From NCBI GenBank assembly GCA_034401795.1, contig CM067374.1:94766398-94830397 (forward strand): 64,000 nucleotides of DNA, read 5' to 3'. Positions 34,441 to 45,320 of the stretch are shown one piece after another (positions within the stretch are counted from its first letter, which is position 1; every line of letters starts with the position of its first letter). Below the pieces are notes generated by a model that was not told where the DNA came from, did not search any database, and saw nothing but the letters and a program-made list of their open reading frames with translations. The position numbers were made by a program, and so were the translations under genes. The DNA is from Chaetoderma sp. LZ-2023a. Lineage: Eukaryota > Mollusca > Caudofoveata > Chaetodermatida > Chaetodermatidae.

Positions 34441-35639
34441 GGATAGACAGAAGCAAAACACGAATAATAAAACACCCTCCTTTAAGGACGATCCACTATA
34501 AATGCTTGTCCAGCCAGCACTTTCATTAGCGCGATTTAACTTTTTTCAGTATGATCCGACGAGGCTAAAATACAGTTTAGCAACATGAAAGATGGCGACA
34601 ATCTATACACATCTCTGCCAGAGTTTTGCCATTTAGGCATAAAAACCTAGTGAGTTAGTGTGGCTGATACCCAGCTCATAAATATAGAAATTTTGTGTGC
34701 CTTTTATAACAATAAAACTTCGGATTTTGGTAAGAAGAAAGCCCGCATAGCTGAAATTTGTCTATTCGTCACTTTGTCAATCGGAATTTTCCGAGCCAGT
34801 CAGTCGGAAATCCAACAGAACCGAGAATAAGAGAAAACGAACAAATGTTTTGCAAGTTATCTCACATTTCCGACTAGTCAATATAATTTCTACAATGTTG
34901 GGCGACCCCACCCCACCACTACCTGAGGGCACACCCACGCACGCCAATGATACCATGCCAGCCTACAGAATTCCGGGACTCTAATTTTTCCCGTAATCCG
35001 AAGAGAGGCCGATCAAAAATATTTTAACGTTGCCGAGAGCGCTCTACACTAGCATAATAATTAACCAGACTATCGTGACCAGAATTTCTATATTTTAGTT
35101 GTAAATAAAATTTGGTTGGCTGTAGGCTAGTAATCTGACATTTTATTCGACTAGGTAACGGAATTTGCAACAAAAAATAACATTTTGTTAGTAATATGAT
35201 TTTCTCATTTAAACGAGATCGGCCAAGAAAACACTACAGGAAATCACTTTGTCGTGTGACATGTGCACTCGATGCAGTCGGAATTTACTGAACTACGAAA
35301 ATTCACATTTGAAGGCACCATGGGATATCTATTGTATTCAAATCTATGTGTACACTATGTACATCAAGAACTGATTATCATATCGTATCTTATCGTATCT
35401 TATCATGTAGTTCGGTTATGTAAGACTAGATGTTTGAATGGAAGAAAGGAAGAAAAGGAGACCCGCAAAAAAGTACCAGACGCAATGTTCTGATTGACAG
35501 TGAGAAAGTGAACGATAAAATTCATATAAATAAACAAGACGTCAGTGTTCAACCAACCGTATATTGGTGAAAATCCTGGCATTGTGCATCTGTATTGGGA
35601 AAGTAACTTCATTATATGAATTCAATACAGGTTCACTCG
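34441..35639. other. Unassigned sequence
   Basis: AT-rich sequence without recognised gene or repeat. Short open frames here are not protein-like. Confidence 0.35.
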
Positions 35640-36530
35640 TTTCCTACGATTAAATCACCTTGACATGCGCATCTACCTGATTAATATGTATGCTCAATAT
35701 AATATATACGCCACAGGGTAACGTTGGATAGGCTTTTCCGTATGCTGTTGATGAGCACAATGGGCCGCAGATTGGCTGGCGGGGGGGGGGGGGGGCAGGT
35801 GACTTCTTGGGCTTGGGTAGTGCGATAAGGGTGCTTTGGCCTACATATTCGATGGGAAGCCGGTGCATAAAAGCTGAAATAATTAGGTGCGTGATAGGTT
35901 TTGAAATAATGTCTCTTGCATATTTTAATAGTTCATTGCTCATGCCTTCATGTCCAGATGCACGTCCATTTTTCAGGGCTTTATCTGCCTTCTCAACTTC
36001 TGCTTTTTAATTGGTGTTAGTAATGGCCTGGTGTCTTCTGAGAACGGGTGCACCATCGTGGTCAGTGAACCGTTCCATGCACCATTCTCGAATCGCCTCC
36101 GCTTTGCCTTGGTCATTCTAATAACGTGTCCTTCATAGTTGTGCACAATTAGTGGTGGTGTGTAGTCAGTAACTCTCAGGGCTCGGGCTGCCCGAAACAT
36201 TTTGTGGCAGTGCATCCGTGGCAGTGATTTCATCTGCTAGAGTGTCTGCTTATTGAATAGCAAGATCTGTTAAGCGTTCGCTAATGTGGCGCAGAATGTT
36301 ATTGCGCTCCCGGCTTAGTTTGGTACAGTCTTCACTTTGGCCACTTTGATAGATGCGCAGCCGTAACACTTTCTGCTCTGCAGACAGCTTTACTAACAGA
36401 GGGTAGTCAGTATACTTAGTTCTGTTATTTTTAAGAACACATATAGTGCTGGTAGCCGATGACTTCATAGATTTCAGTATGTCAGCTTCAAACGTAGACG
36501 CAGTTACCCAGAAATGGTACGGGCTCAACG
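35640..36530 (-). pseudogene. LINE linker and reverse transcriptase N-terminal fragment (second LINE type)
   Basis: Read on minus: a linker (CVLKNNRTKYTDYPLLVKLS, SRERNNILRHISERL) is followed by MFRAARALRVTDYTPPLIVH and ENGAWNGSLTTM, then AELLKYARDII-type text (NELLKYARDIISKPITHLII) and VGQSTLIALPKPKKSP. This is the fingers region that precedes the parts seen at 27410-29370. A G-run of about 17 bases at 35780-35796 interrupts it. At least two frame changes occur. Confidence 0.75.
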
Positions 36531-37090
36531 TATGCTTGTGTCGGTAGTCATGTCCAACAAAGTGATTTCCACAAAATGGGCATTGACATGTCACGAGCCT
36601 TCGACACAATTAAATGCTCAAAGATCCTAGATGCACTACACCGGGTTAGTTGCAATGGAGATGAGAAATGACTAGTGAGACTACTGCCTGCATACACCAA
36701 GCTGAGAGTAGAAGTCAAGTCAGTGAACCCTGTAGAGTTTGAAACATCAATCGCCACCCCCCACCCCCCCCCCCCCCCACCCCACATGGAGATGGTCTAT
36801 CTCCGGTGCTTTTCACCTGTTATCTTGTCGCTGCATTGAAATCTCTGCGGGAAAGTGCCACAAGACCAAACCACTAGTGTCAATACTGGGTATGCCGCGA
36901 GAGATGGGATATGCCGATGATGTGGACTTCATAGACGAGGAAAATAAAGCCCTTAACGAACCTCTCTCAATAGATGCAAGCAAAAATTGAGTATCTCTTT
37001 TTGAATGAGTCCAAAACAGAGTTCAACAACATATACCCATCTACAAAACATGAAACTAAAGAAAATGAAGATCCACTTCGTGGCACAATG
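36525..37090 (+). pseudogene. LINE reverse transcriptase palm fragment, head-to-head with the previous one
   Basis: Plus strand: RAQRMLVSVVMS, then GIDMSRAFDTIKCSKILDAL (palm A with the catalytic Asp), VEFETSIATP, GDGLSPVLFTCYLVAALKSL and MGYADDVDFIDEENKALNEP (YADD). It matches 28205-28700 closely. A C-rich run (about 36757-36781) replaces part of the SPQ segment. Several stops and frameshifts. Confidence 0.85.
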
Positions 37091-37559
37091 TTTGTAATTT
37101 TAATGTAACATGATATATTAAGCCTATGTTGAAAGTGTTGAAAATCGGAATCATACAGAACGTGTTACGTCCATTAAAGGTAAATTTGTTAGGTTTTCAA
37201 AGTTTCAACTACAAATCTACGAACCTTTTAGCATAGCAAACCGACTTCGTTATATGGCAATACGATACGGGGTTATTTTAATCCAATTATCAGTAATGTC
37301 TTTTTAAAAAACCAATTATGTACATGAGCACATAATGTATGTATTTTTGGCCCATTGTTCGAGAATCCGAACACAACACTCGTACACCTATATAACACAC
37401 AGAAAAAAAGATATATAGGCTTAACATTAAAATGAATTCAGTGGGATAGGTGGGTTGGAGGGTAGATTATTGAACACTTAAATTAAGGACAGTAATTTTT
37501 CATTGTCATGTTGTGAATTGTAGCGACCTCTCTTATTATAATTCCATTGGACCTTACTG
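37091..37559. other. Unassigned sequence
   Basis: AT-rich LINE flank; no signal. Confidence 0.4.
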
Positions 37560-37604
37560 GTGTACACTGAAGCAATAACAAGCCAATGGCTTATGCCTCA
37601 TAAA

Positions 37605-37662
<58 letters not shown>

Positions 37663-37665
37663 CGA
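37560..37665 (+). repeat. Short repeat with (ATG)n tail
   Basis: GAAGCAATAACAAGCCAATG ... CTTATGCCTCATAAA followed by about 18 ATG units. The first part recurs at 15330-15390, also followed by ATGATGATAATGAT. This looks like the 3' end of a SINE or LINE with an (ATG)n tail. Confidence 0.65.
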
Positions 37666-37689
37666 CGATGATGTCGGTTGCGGAACGGG

Positions 37690-38480
37690 TTAGGGGTGGG
37701 GTGGAGAACAGATGTGTCGTCGGGTGGCCGCCGTCTTGTGCCTGTCCGCCACGCCACACCAAGCAGTCGAGGCCGGATCTGGTGTTGATGGGAGGGACCA
37801 GCCAGTCTGACATCGCCAAGCCAGCCCTCATCGTAGTAGCCTTCTAGCTACAGGTCGGGGTGCCAAACTGGTGTGATCGGGTTGTCCAATCGAAGACCGT
37901 CCACGTCCAGGAGTCCTTCTAGATGGCTATCGATCAGAGTTCTATGGGCTTGCGACAGCGTCCCATGTGCGCCCTCTTAGGGCTCCCACACACAAGTTTG
38001 CAGGCCAGAGCGAACAGCCATCTTCTTGAAGACGCGCGGATCCTGCCAGGCATTCCAGACGGGGCTAGGTGCCTGCAGATAACACAGTCAGCTAGCTCCT
38101 CCAGTGTGGGATGTGTCGCCTTCTCCCTTGTCATTGAAATCTCCAAGTGGGCGTTCAGGGTCGGTGCAGTCATCTCACTGGGTAATGTTCCTTCTGCCGT
38201 CGGGACGGAGGAGACGTGCATCTATGTGGGTGGTCGGCCGTGTGGATATGGAGGCGGGCGCTTCTATGCACGCGGTTGACATGTTCTTGCCGCGGTGGTG
38301 GCGGTTGTTCTTACTGCGATGGTAGTGGCGGTTGATCTTACTGTGGTGGTGGTGGCGGTTGATCTTACTGTGGTGCCGGCGGCAGTTCTTTCTGTGGTGG
38401 GGGCGGCTGTTCTTACTGTGGTTGTGACAGCTTTTCTTTCTGGAGTGGTGGCGGTTGTTCGTGTATGCGCAGTGGGAGTA
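37690..38480 (-). other. Unidentified decayed coding-like region with Thr-Thr-Val-Arg repeats
   Basis: Minus strand: a Thr-rich repeated stretch (TTVRTAAPTTERTAAGTTVR, about 38470-38290; ~30-bp units) precedes THPTLEELADCVICRHLAPS and GMPGRIRASSRRWLFALACK (near 38140-38000) and, in other frames, DNPITPVWHPDL-like text (near 37900-37860). The globular part looks like a real protein. I do not recognise a family; a repeat-element ORF is the likeliest origin. Confidence 0.4.
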
Positions 38481-38787
38481 TTTTCCCAGTGATGGAGGTG
38501 TGCGTTTCCGTACGTGTGCGGTGAAAGTGAGTTCGCAGGCCAGCTGTTCCCTTTCGTGAGGGTACGGTTGGTTTATCCATGGGGAAATGGGGGTGCTTGC
38601 AAATGGAGTGTTTGCAGTCAGAGGCGGAAAGGGACGTGGGTGGCTTCGGTCTTCCCTTCCTTCGTTTGAGCCAAGCTCTTTAGGTGGTGAAAGTGAAATA
38701 CTTACATTACAGGTTCAAATTGGTAAAATGCGGTCTTTGATTTGGGTCCCCTTTATTGAGGCTGCCGGTCTGTAGTCCCATTAGCCC
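38481..38787. other. Unassigned sequence
   Basis: GC-richer than its surroundings, no recognised feature. Confidence 0.35.
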
Positions 38788-39114
38788 TTGGCCGGCTTTG
38801 GATGCAAACGCCAGTATCAAACGCAGAAGTGTTGCTGTCTAAAAATGCAAAGATGCGTGCCGCTTTTGATATTAGTACTTGAATGGTTCAGACTTACTAT
38901 CATCATCGTACTTATCTTCCTCACCATTGCCATTACTGGATCTTATCATGATGAGGGCGTTGATGGACGAGAAGAGAACTTAACTATGCTAGTGAAAACA
39001 GGCTTGCATATACATTGTATACAGATGACAAGCATTGATTTGGCACCAATGAAAACATGTTCCACGTGGGGATCAATGAAAATGTATTTGCTGACTCGTG
39101 GACTAATATATTAG
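38788..39114 (+). CDS. Unrecognised 108-codon frame with one hydrophobic helix
   Basis: MAGFGCKRQYQTQKCCCLKM is followed by a continuous hydrophobic stretch, VPLLILVLEWFRLTIIIVLI plus FLTIAITG (residues ~24-51), long enough to span a membrane, then a polar tail. No family was recognised and there is no neighbouring exon. A chance frame remains possible. Confidence 0.15.
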   Translation: MAGFGCKRQYQTQKCCCLKMQRCVPLLILVLEWFRLTIIIVLIFLTIAITGSYHDEGVDGREENLTMLVKTGLHIHCIQMTSIDLAPMKTCSTWGSMKMYLLTRGLIY

Positions 39115-39187
39115 ATACGATATAAGTGATGTTCAAACTGGCATCTTCATTGCAGAATGACACGGGTAAATCCAGGGGACGGGATAT

Positions 39188-39522
39188 GGACCTTTACAGT
39201 TTATCTATCCATCATATAACGTCATAACCAACTACATGACGTTCAGGATGACGACATAGTTAATGACGTCATGAATGACGTAATTAAGCTGGCCACCAAC
39301 GCATAATTGATCACGGACTAAAGCGTTGTTTTACGAATTGTATGTCTTTACTATTTAATAAACATGCTGTTGAATATTTTGAAAGTAATTAGTTTAAAAC
39401 TATTAAACAGCTTACCTGCATAGTTTTCTGGAAATTGATAGTCAGGGAGTTCCCAACACAAGCCAGTTGTGGGCGGAGATTAGCTAGAGATGAGCTGGGC
39501 ATATCTAAAACAGGAAAGGCCC
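39188..39522 (-). mobile_element. Family A element (A1), one hairpin arm reduced
   Basis: GGACCTTTACAGTTTATC ... TGACGTCA at 39265, AATAAACATGCTGTTGAATA, the hairpin collapsed to GAAAGTAATTAGTTTAAAAC, CTGCATAGTTTTCTGGAAAT, ending AAACAGGAAAGGCCC. Flanks AT on both sides. Confidence 0.9.
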
Positions 39523-39619
39523 ATTGCCACGTTAGGGGACGAAGAATGCAGGAACTCGCTTCTGAACCCATCTAAGTTTTATAAATGTGTCCTTCGAAAA
39601 GCTCTACCCTTTAAACTCA

Positions 39620-40020
39620 TGCTAACTACGGCAGCAACAGGTTCCAGTTAAATTAGTTTCAAAATACTCAACATCTCTCCTGCTTTAATCAATAATCACT
39701 ACGTCACGTGTAGGCTAACGTCACAATCATAATTGAATGCAATATTTCGTAATGAAGCTGGAATAGTCCGTCAAGTGTACGAATTATATATCATTAATGG
39801 ATTTATATTCTGTTGAATATTTTGAAACTAATTTGACTGGGCGCTTTTGCTGCCATATACAGCAACAGCACCCAGTAAATCAGTTTCAAAATATTCAACA
39901 GCTTACCTGTATAGTTACCTTGATATTCGGATTCTGGGAATTAATGGTTCGATCCATCGCAACACGTACGATAAAAGCGTGGGCGGGGCCTAGCTAGAAA
40001 TGAGCGGGGCATTTCTATAG
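39620..40020 (-). mobile_element. Family A half copy plus family A element (A2)
   Basis: 39625-39680 holds one hairpin arm (CAGCAACAGGTTCCAGTTAA, ATTAGTTTCAAAATACTCAA). From about 39690 a reverse A2 element follows: ACGTCACAATCATAATTG, GTCCGTCAAGTGTACGAATT, the full hairpin GAAACTAATTTGACTGGGCG ... CACCCAGTAAATCAGTTTCA, ACCTTGATATTCGGATTCTG and GTGGGCGGGGCCTAGCTAGA. Confidence 0.85.
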
Positions 40021-40615
40021 CGCTGGATTCATCAGTTGACCCGAACTAATTCCATCCGCATTATCAGGACTGACAAAACTTGATGTGTAACTTGTGGCGT
40101 CTGTGTGCTTAGGCAATAAAGAACATATGAAAGTTGGCGTATAACTATACCAAGCTGACACGGTGTATGTAAAGCCGCTAAGCATCTCTACCCCACACAT
40201 ACTTTCTTGGTATACACTGTCTAAAGTATGGTGCCTAACACCGAGCAAAGAGCCAATGTTCCGTGTGTTTCCCCGGTTAGACCAATCAACGAATCAATAT
40301 CGAACAACAAACGAGGCATAACTAAGACCATCTGCTTTCATTAACTTCTAAAGTCTCGGTCGGTATGAAGAGGTTCTGACAGACAGATTGGCATGCCATC
40401 ACCAGGCAACACGTGTAAGCTGTTGCGCGCTAGACAGAAAGTTTACAAACAACCACTAATATTATAGAAACTTCACCTTGGCTCAGTGACAGCCAAGCAC
40501 TCTTTGGAATACTTGTACGAAAGGCCTAAGAACTCAACCGTCTTTAAATGTATGCATTCTTGTTTTAGGTTCATGTTTTGGATAGATTGTGGCATAATTA
40601 GTAGGCAATAATCAA
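40021..40615. other. Unassigned sequence
   Basis: No gene or repeat recognised. Confidence 0.35.
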
Positions 40616-40877
40616 TTAAATTAAATTAATTAAATTAAATTGTGCAATTAATAAATGTGAAGAAACAGGCCGTACTGATTAAGGTAAGACCTACTTTGTA
40701 CCACCACCAATACAGGCATCACCGGCAACAGCACTAATAATACAAACAACAACAATAACAGTAACAACAACAGCAACAACAACAGCAACTGCACCCGCAA
40801 CAACAACAAAAACAACAACAACAACAGCAACAACTACTGTAGTACTACTACTGCTGCTGCTACTGCTGCTGCTGCTG

Positions 40878-40932
<55 letters not shown>

Positions 40933-40993
40933 AACTACAAAGAACACGAAATGAGACAAAAACAAAGAAGAAGACTAAGAAGAAAAAGAAGAA

Positions 40994-41033
<40 letters not shown>

Positions 41034-41094
41034 ATAATGATGAAGAGAAGAAGAAGATAACAAAACAATGTTCACCCACAACAACAAAAACAAT

Positions 41095-41127
<33 letters not shown>

Positions 41128-41173
41128 CGAGGCGGAGAGAGAGAGAGGCGGGGAGGGGGGGGGGGAGGGGGAA

Positions 41174-41240
<67 letters not shown>
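40616..41240. repeat. Cluster of microsatellites: (AATTA)n, (CAA)n, (CTA)n, (GAT)n, (GA)n
   Basis: AATTA-type repeats at 40616-40640, CAACAA-rich 40740-40835, (CTG/CTA)n 40836-40932, (GAT)n 40994-41030 and a purine-only (GA)n/(G)n tract 41094-41237. Open frames of poly-Ser, poly-Leu or Arg-Glu across it are artefacts. Confidence 0.95.
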
Positions 41241-41241
<1 letters not shown>

Positions 41242-41769
41242 TTCTGCTAAAAATACTGTCATGACAAATGATCGAAACACCATCTTTTGCATTGCACCAG
41301 GTGGTCTTTGCATATTCTTAGAGAAAAACTAGGTAGCCGTGTCAATATTTATCGACAATGAAACAGCATTCGCAGGTAGTACCTTTTAAGACTAACTTCG
41401 TTAAACTTTTGACGAGCTTTGGCACATAAATGTGTTTCATGCGCGAGAGCTCGTCAAATCGAAGCTAATCTGAAATGGTACTCCCCATGATCGGCGCTAG
41501 GAATTCCATACTGGGGGGTCGAGCAAATAGAATACAAGACAAACAGTACGACTAGGGAACAATTATGATATAAAGATGATAACATATTAACACTCAACAT
41601 TACTTAGTACCTATGAATCCTGTTTTAATGTGCTTTGACTGTAACCGATTATTTTGTCTTTGCTATGCCCAAATGACTTATCAACTGATAGAGCGTGTAA
41701 TATCAGGTTTCTATATAGTCAACGCTTTGAACTCGAAAGATAGAATTCGAAAAACTATTTGCAATTTCG
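41241..41769. other. Unassigned sequence
   Basis: No recognised feature. A short inverse relation exists between TACCTTTTAAGACTAACTTCG near 41381 and CGAAGCTAATCTGAAATGGTA near 41460, a weak hairpin of about 100 bp. Confidence 0.4.
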
Positions 41770-41935
41770 TAAACATTCTATTGAATATTTGGAAACAAAT
41801 TTTACAGGGACCTGTTGCTGTCTATGGCAGCAACAGGTTCCTGTTAAATTGGTTTTGAAATATTCAACAGCTTACATGTAAATTTACCTTGAAATTGAGG
41901 TTCTGGGAAAAGAGGGATTTAATGGGTCAAGATTT
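41770..41935 (-). mobile_element. Family A element (A2), partial
   Basis: Hairpin ATTGAATATTTGGAAACAAA, CAGGGACCTGTTGCTGTC ... GGCAGCAACAGGTTCCTGTT ... TTTTGAAATATTCAACAG, then ACCTTGAAATTGAGGTTCTG. Stem sequence differs (GGGACCTG instead of GGGCGCTG), with matching change in both arms. Confidence 0.85.
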
Positions 41936-42601
41936 CTGAAGGAAATAATACCTCATTAGTTTGAAGGTTAATCATAGTACCTATTTCTACCGCTCTCTCG
42001 GCGATTACCTGAGCATCGGGTCTGCTCATTATGGCTCCAAGGAAATATCGGTTAGTAAATTACCGCTTTATAGGCATATCTTAAATTACACACGCGTCTA
42101 CGGAGAATAAACTATACTACGCGTATCTACACATAGTTGGCGTTCCTATGTGTGAAACAACAGGGAATACTCGTTTGTTATCCAAAGTTATCTGGCCACG
42201 CGATTTCTGTGTGAATTCGGACATCTGTCTTCAGCCAACTTCCCATAATCCCAGGCACGTGTTCCGGTTAACCCGTAAACATTAGGAAGCGCAATGAATT
42301 GTTGGAAGTTGGCCGAAGGCCGAATAGCATTAATGTGATGTCATCCACAGCCAAGTCCAAAGTAAATTGATTGGACTGTTTTAATATGTTAATAATACAC
42401 AGTAGAAGATGAAACGCATTTCCGGATACATATGGAACTAACTACGCGCTGGGAGACATTCTGCTACAATACTTCAAAGATTTGTTTTCAAATATTACCT
42501 TGTGTTTATTTATTGCTAATCGCATAACATCTATTACCTGGCGTCAGTTGTCGAAATTCCGGCTCAGAAGTGCAGTAATTTGACGGTTTGCGCATACCAA
42601 T
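41936..42601. other. Unassigned sequence
   Basis: No recognised feature. Confidence 0.35.
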
Positions 42602-42985
42602 GGACTTTTCCAGTTTTAGATATACACCCCACCCCCTTCCAATCACCATCCCGTACGCCACGCCCCCACCCCAGGCCCGTCACTAGCTAAGCTCAACCCA
42701 TACTTCGCCGATTTGGGATTGACCGATTCCGAATGCCCTGACTATAAATTTCCTGAAAACTATACAGTTACGTTGTTGAATATTTTACAACTAATTTGAC
42801 TGCATGTAGTTGCTACCTATGACAGCAACATCGCCCAGTCAAATTGGTTTCAAAATATTCAACGGAACGTTTATTATATGGTAAAGACAAGAGCTTAGCT
42901 ATACAGTTACCATGAAATTGGGATTCTAGAAATTCAGTATTCAAAGCATATAAATTGATCCCAACACGCTCGGAGTAGCTAAAAG
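42602..42985. mobile_element. Family A chimera: A1 left half, hairpin, reversed A2 right half
   Basis: Left: GGACTTTTCCAGTTTTAGA, then CTGACTATAAATTTCCTGAA (A1 5' half). Centre: GCATGTAGTTGCTACC ... GACAGCAACATCGCCCAGTC. Right: CAGTTACCATGAAATTGGGA, ATTGATCCCAACACGCTCGG and AGCTAAAAGTGGATTCATCC, which is the inverted 5' half of A2. The usual 3' half with the CRE octamers is absent. Confidence 0.75.
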
Positions 42986-43084
42986 TGGATTCATCCAATA
43001 AATAATAAAAATTATCAACTCAAAATGTTTCGTTATATTCATAAAGCCAAGATTAAACCGTTACGATCGTACACGTTGCGATGG

Positions 43085-43460
43085 GTGGGGAGATTGTTGA
43101 CATGCCAAGGCACAGATACACGGATCTATAAAATTCTGCTACCTTCCGCACATTCAGATAAAATTAATTCGTCGTCCTTCACGTAAATCCATAACTGTGT
43201 ATCGTCAAGTCAAGAAAAGAGTGGAAATAGAAGCAGACAACTGTGAATGTCAGTATATTCATCATCGGTTTCATGGGGTCTGTGACGAATATGAGAAATT
43301 CACGGTTGTAGACATATACATTAACAGTAAGTACGTGTAATGAATACATTGAGGGAAAATAGATAAAGTTATACGGCTGCAAAAATAAGTCCTGAATGAT
43401 GGCTAATGTAAGGGTGGATATTTTGAAAATAGTGGTGTTGAAATTTGCTGCTTTCAGTAG
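43085..43460. repeat. Dispersed repeat D, copy 1
   Basis: Collinear with 52140-52555: GACATGCCAAGGCA, CACATTCAGATAAAAT, GTCCTTCACGTAAATC, GAATATGAGAAATT and ATTTTGAAAATAGTGGTGTTG recur in order. Confidence 0.85.
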
Positions 43461-43708
43461 AAGGGACACGGGATAGGCGGATGCTCTGATTGGTCTAGAG
43501 GTGTCAGACATCATCTCATTTGAATATTAGGCCACGTCCACATGCTCATATATGGTCATCGTGGCGTGACCTAATTTTTTTACCGCTTTTTAAAGGCCAT
43601 GCTCGATGACCATATATGGGCATGTGGACGTGGCCTAATATGTAAATGGGAGGACGCTCTAACCCTCTCGACCAATAAGAACAGCCGCCTATCTCCCCTC
43701 CAGGGTTC
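43455..43708. repeat. ~250-bp inverted repeat with a near-perfect 38-bp core
   Basis: Core arms 43524-43561 and 43604-43641 (ATATTAGGCCACGTCCACAT, then GC(T/C)CATATATGGTCATCG) differ at one position around a 42-base loop. Outer arms (GGGATAGGCGGATGCTCTGA, TTGGTCTAGAGG on the left) are mirrored at 43650-43700 with about 75 per cent identity. Confidence 0.9.
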
Positions 43709-44237
43709 AGGATGTAGATCTATTGACAGGTGCAGATGATTGACAGGTGTAAACTCTCCCACCACAATCTTTCGACCAACCAGAATCTGGACACTGTACG
43801 GTGTCTGATCTATTGATCCTCGATGGAGATTGCATGTATACACTTAAAGTCTTATTACTTGCTGAAGAGACAACTTGGAAGGGCGGCTCCACTGTTCCTA
43901 AATGAATATCACACCTAAGTGCTGAACGCTTTATCATTCAAGCTATATTTAGTTAAGCAATTCTTCAGTACATTGATCTACTATTACTAAAACAAAAGGG
44001 AATGGGAACGTCAATCTAATTTATTTCCAAAAATATGATACCAGATTTTTTTTTCTGTCTTAACTTTGGGCCCCTTGCATAACATCAAGTTACACTCATG
44101 GATGGCTCACCTATAAGACTGATGTGGCCAAATCCCAGAGCCGTCAAAACTTAGCAGTTCCCAGCAGCATTACGATTGAAACAGAATTCTAGCTTTCTTA
44201 CAATTATAATGGCAGTTCTGATGAACCGGGTAACAGT
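43709..44237. other. Unassigned sequence
   Basis: No gene or repeat recognised. Confidence 0.35.
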
Positions 44238-44562
44238 GGACATTTCTGGTTTTATCTATGCCTCGCCCATCACTAGCTAAGCTCCACCCACACCTCGCTC
44301 GTGTTGGGATCGACTGACCTCTGAAACCCTGAGGTAGCAACAGCGCCCAGTCAAATTAGTTTCAAAATATTCAACAGCATGTTTATTAAATAGCAAAAAA
44401 TTACAAAGACATACAATTCATACAACATGTCTGACTGTTTGAGATTTGATGACGGTCTATATGGAACCCTCTGTGACGTAATGATTGTGACGTCATCATA
44501 CCGCGCTGAGCTGATTATGACGACATGCTAGGTCAGATGATGGATGGATACTCTGGAAAGGT
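44238..44562 (+). mobile_element. Family A element (A1), left hairpin arm deleted
   Basis: GGACATTTCTGGTTTTATC, GCTCCACCCACACCTCGCTC, GTGTTGGGATCGACTGA, then directly GCGCCCAGTCAAATTAGTTT, TGTTTATTAAATAGC, TGACGTCA at 44491 and end CTCTGGAAAGGTG. Confidence 0.9.
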
Positions 44563-44689
44563 GAATTTGTACAATCATGACCCCTCCAGGCTATGTCCTA
44601 AGTTCAGTTCTGTCGCTACTAAAATGCACTAGATATTTTTTTCCATTTTTTGTTCATTAGGTCAGGATGGACCTAGGCACTCTTTAAAG

Positions 44690-45020
44690 TGTGGTCCTTG
44701 GATGTGTTCTAGTATGAATATCCCCATCTCATTATTCAGAGAACCCCTGGGTTTGTCCACAGCAATATTTAAAAAATAATTTTGAGTTCTGAAGAAGCTT
44801 TTTCATGTTTTAGTGGCAAAAAGTATATTTATTTTGCTGATCAAACATTATCTTATTTATCCCTTGAACATTGAAGTACGTGAGGCAGTATCTCGATTTC
44901 ATAGTAATGATACAGGTACGTTGTTGAATATTTTAAAACTGAAAGTATTTATTTTATTGACATTAGTTAATTGAATCGAAAAAGGTCAACTTATCTAGAA
45001 ATTTCAATGAAGCAAACAGT
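44690..45020. repeat. Dispersed repeat E, partial copy
   Basis: TTTTTCATGTTTTAGTGGCAAAAAG, CCTTGAACATTGAAGTACG, AGTAATGATACAGGTACG and ATCTAGAAATTTCA are shared in order with 53160-53420. A family A-like arm TGTTGAATATTTTAAAACTG is embedded at 44921-44940. Confidence 0.65.
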
Positions 45021-45123
45021 GTTGTACGACCCATGCAGGCCACTACCACAAGCTACCTTACCATTCAGAAATAACCTAACATGTACCCAAAACAAAATAA
45101 AATGCCCTGTTGAATATCTACAA

Positions 45124-45320
45124 TGTATTAGATGAGTTGTGCACTTTTGGACAAAAGGGTGAAATTTGGCATAGATGTCTGCTAGGATATGGATATTCAT
45201 TTAACAGGCGGTACCCATCCATAATGACATTATATCTGGCCATCATCTTGAATTTCATGATGGCCACAACAAAAGCTATTTTCAGTAATATATTAGCTCG
45301 TAGACGACATAGAAACACAC
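45124..45320 (+). repeat. Dispersed repeat F, copy 1
   Basis: Matches the reverse complement of 48660-48860: GTTGTGCACTT, GTGAAATTTGGCATAGATGT, GGATATGGATATTCATTTAA and AAAAGCTATTT in the same order. Open frames across it are not protein-like. Confidence 0.8.

Noticed and set aside
36250-36609. Cys/His cluster (CQCPFCGNHFVGHDYRHKH) on the minus strand, zinc-finger-like
   Set aside because: It is the antisense of the plus-strand LINE palm sequence (36530-36600), which also occurs at 27420 and 28210 in sense orientation.
40691-41332. Poly-Ser, poly-Leu and Arg-Glu frames on both strands
   Set aside because: They are translations of trinucleotide and GA microsatellites.
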